NCBI RefSeq assembly: GCF_026210795.1
Contig: NC_089460.1
Coordinates: forward strand, 1,822,501 to 1,886,500
DNA: 64,000 bases
Direction: 5' to 3'
From: Rhizophagus irregularis
Lineage: Eukaryota > Glomeromycota > Glomeromycetes > Glomerales > Glomeraceae
The notes below the pieces were generated by a model. It was not told the origin of the DNA. It saw only the letters and a list, made by a program, of their open reading frames with translations, and ran no database searches. Positions 63,093 to 64,000 of this stretch are shown piece after piece. Position 1 is the stretch's first letter. The number at the start of each line of letters is the position of its first letter. The translations under genes and the position numbers were made by a program.

Positions 63093-63150
63093 AGGTATCC
63101 GGTTCGTGAGGTAAGCCGGTAAGGTATTCAGTTCGACTCTTAGTGTAAGT
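63093..63150 (+). other. tRNA-like / B-box-bearing stretch, possible SINE head
   Basis: ATTCAGTTCGACTCTTAG contains AGTTCGACTCT, close to the pol III B box GGTTCGANTCC. GGTAAGCCGGTAAGG lies upstream, and an A-rich run (AAAAAAATAATAAAA) follows. No full cloverleaf could be drawn, so I do not call a tRNA gene. Confidence 0.25.
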
Positions 63151-63391
63151 AAAAAAATAATAAAATGCATTCAGTTTTACTATTAAGAAAACTACGTCAT
63201 TTTTAAAAATACACTATTTTATACTATTGAAAATTCCTCTAAATTTTTTACACTCGTATATCGTTGCGTAGTTTTTTCACACGTGTATTATTTTGTAGAT
63301 CTACGCTTAATTTATTCTCCTGATGTTATACAATGGAAATGAAAAGAATATTCTTCTATTATTTTGTATAATATTTGTTTATAATTTTTGA

Positions 63392-63982
63392 TTAATTAAT
63401 TGGACTCCCAGCAGTAGGTATAGTATGCTTATATTTTTGTTTTTTATAATATTTATAACCTAAAAGTCCAACAACAGTGCCAACACCAACACTGAGACCG
63501 ATAGTTCCAATAATAATACCAATTTGTTTACCATTATCAGATTTTTCCGTAGTTAAATCAGGTGAGTTAGTTGAGTTAGTTGGTGAATTGTTTACACTGG
63601 TGATAACAATTGGTGATTCTTCAGGTTCGAAATGTGTTACCCATGTAAAATTTCTTATATCAAGAATATAAAAAAACGGTAGTAACTGTATTTTAGAATA
63701 ATTTGGTATGGTACCTAGTAAATGAATTATGAATAAGTATCTAATCTACCTCTTAAAAGACTGAACTTAAATTAATTAATTTACCAAAATTTATAAACAT
63801 ATAATTTTCAACTAATGTAGCCGAATGTGCAGAAGTTGTTAAAGGCATATTATCTATGGCAGAAACTTGTGGAATTGACCATTCATATGGTGTCGTCTTT
63901 GTATTTAATACAGCAAGTTGATTTAAAACTGGTTCATTAGAGTCTTTACTCCCACCAAAAATAATTATTCTTTCATCTGGTG
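63392..63982 (-). CDS. Kelch membrane-protein gene copy F (3' part, cut by window edge)
   Basis: Only the last two exons lie inside the window: 63982-63785 (198 nt) and 63714-63392 (323 nt), with a GT-AG intron between. Both are open and in phase. Exon 4 reads PDERIIIFGGSKDSNEPVLN and WSIPQVSAIDNMPL; exon 5 has WVTHFEPEESP, a stalk with NSTNSPDL, membrane helix IGIIIGTIGLSVGVGTVVG and tail KKQKYKHTIPTAGSPIN. The upstream exons must lie beyond 64000. It is closest to copies D and E. Integrity of the whole gene cannot be judged. Confidence 0.85.
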
Positions 63983-64000
63983 CTATTAAAATAAGTAAAC

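Larger units (their letters stand above)
62090..63391. other. Intergenic region between copies E and F
   Basis: No gene is supported. It contains the perfect 15-bp hairpin at 63022-63066 and a tRNA-like stretch near 63093-63150, listed separately. Confidence 0.45.

Overview
The window looks like nuclear DNA of a very AT-rich, intron-bearing fungus. The best fit is an arbuscular mycorrhizal fungus of the Rhizophagus/Glomus type. The sequence evidence is a spliced Zn2Cys6 transcription factor with the fungus-specific middle domain, short GT-AG introns of about 50-150 nt, very long homopolymer-rich gene-poor stretches, a dense load of small inverted-repeat elements, a decayed Crinkler-type effector gene, and a local expansion of secreted, membrane-anchored Kelch-repeat genes. 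Gene families of these kinds are known to be expanded in Rhizophagus. The species itself is an inference.

Layout. 1-5.9 kb: no gene, but a ~70-bp minisatellite (2.3-3.2 kb) interrupted by a 161-bp foldback element. 5.95-9.19 kb, minus strand: one complete four-exon Zn2Cys6 regulator (957 aa). 9.2-25.7 kb: no recognisable gene. This stretch holds a 4-copy repeat at 18.0-18.5 kb, an inverted-repeat element at 19.3 kb, a hAT-like element with 8-bp target duplications (20.08-20.43 kb), a TA-flanked Tc1/mariner-pogo-like element with internal direct repeats (23.09-24.05 kb) and a SINE-like retroposon with 13-bp flanking repeats (25.69-25.95 kb). 26.2-30.4 kb, minus strand: a decayed DDE-transposase-like gene with C-terminal cysteine motifs, a group of decayed exons, and an unrecognised multi-exon gene. 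31.3-32.1 kb, minus strand: a Crinkler-like pseudogene.

36.5-64 kb is a Kelch-membrane-protein cluster of six copies sharing a five-exon design (large exon, 42 nt, 52 nt, ~200 nt, ~300-330 nt). Copies A, B and C lie on the plus strand and D, E and F on the minus strand, converging on a 5.4-kb spacer. C (441 aa) and D (446 aa) read as intact. A is heavily decayed, B has a single-base deletion, E has an 8-bp deletion plus a Trp-to-stop change, and F runs off the right edge. B and C sit in two tandemly duplicated ~4.2-4.8-kb units that also carry decayed remnants of another Kelch gene. Inserted among them are a gene remnant with frameshifts (38.5-39.4 kb), a 9-bp-TSD Mutator-like element nested inside another inverted repeat (57.4-58.4 kb) and a 40-bp-arm perfect inverted-repeat element (59.25-59.40 kb).

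How it fits together. The intact Kelch products should be type I surface proteins: signal peptide, extracellular beta-propeller, Ser/Thr/Pro-containing stalk, one membrane helix and a 20-residue basic tail. The cluster looks like birth-and-death evolution of a surface-protein family in transposon-rich DNA. No operon-like system and no CRISPR, rRNA or convincing tRNA gene was seen.
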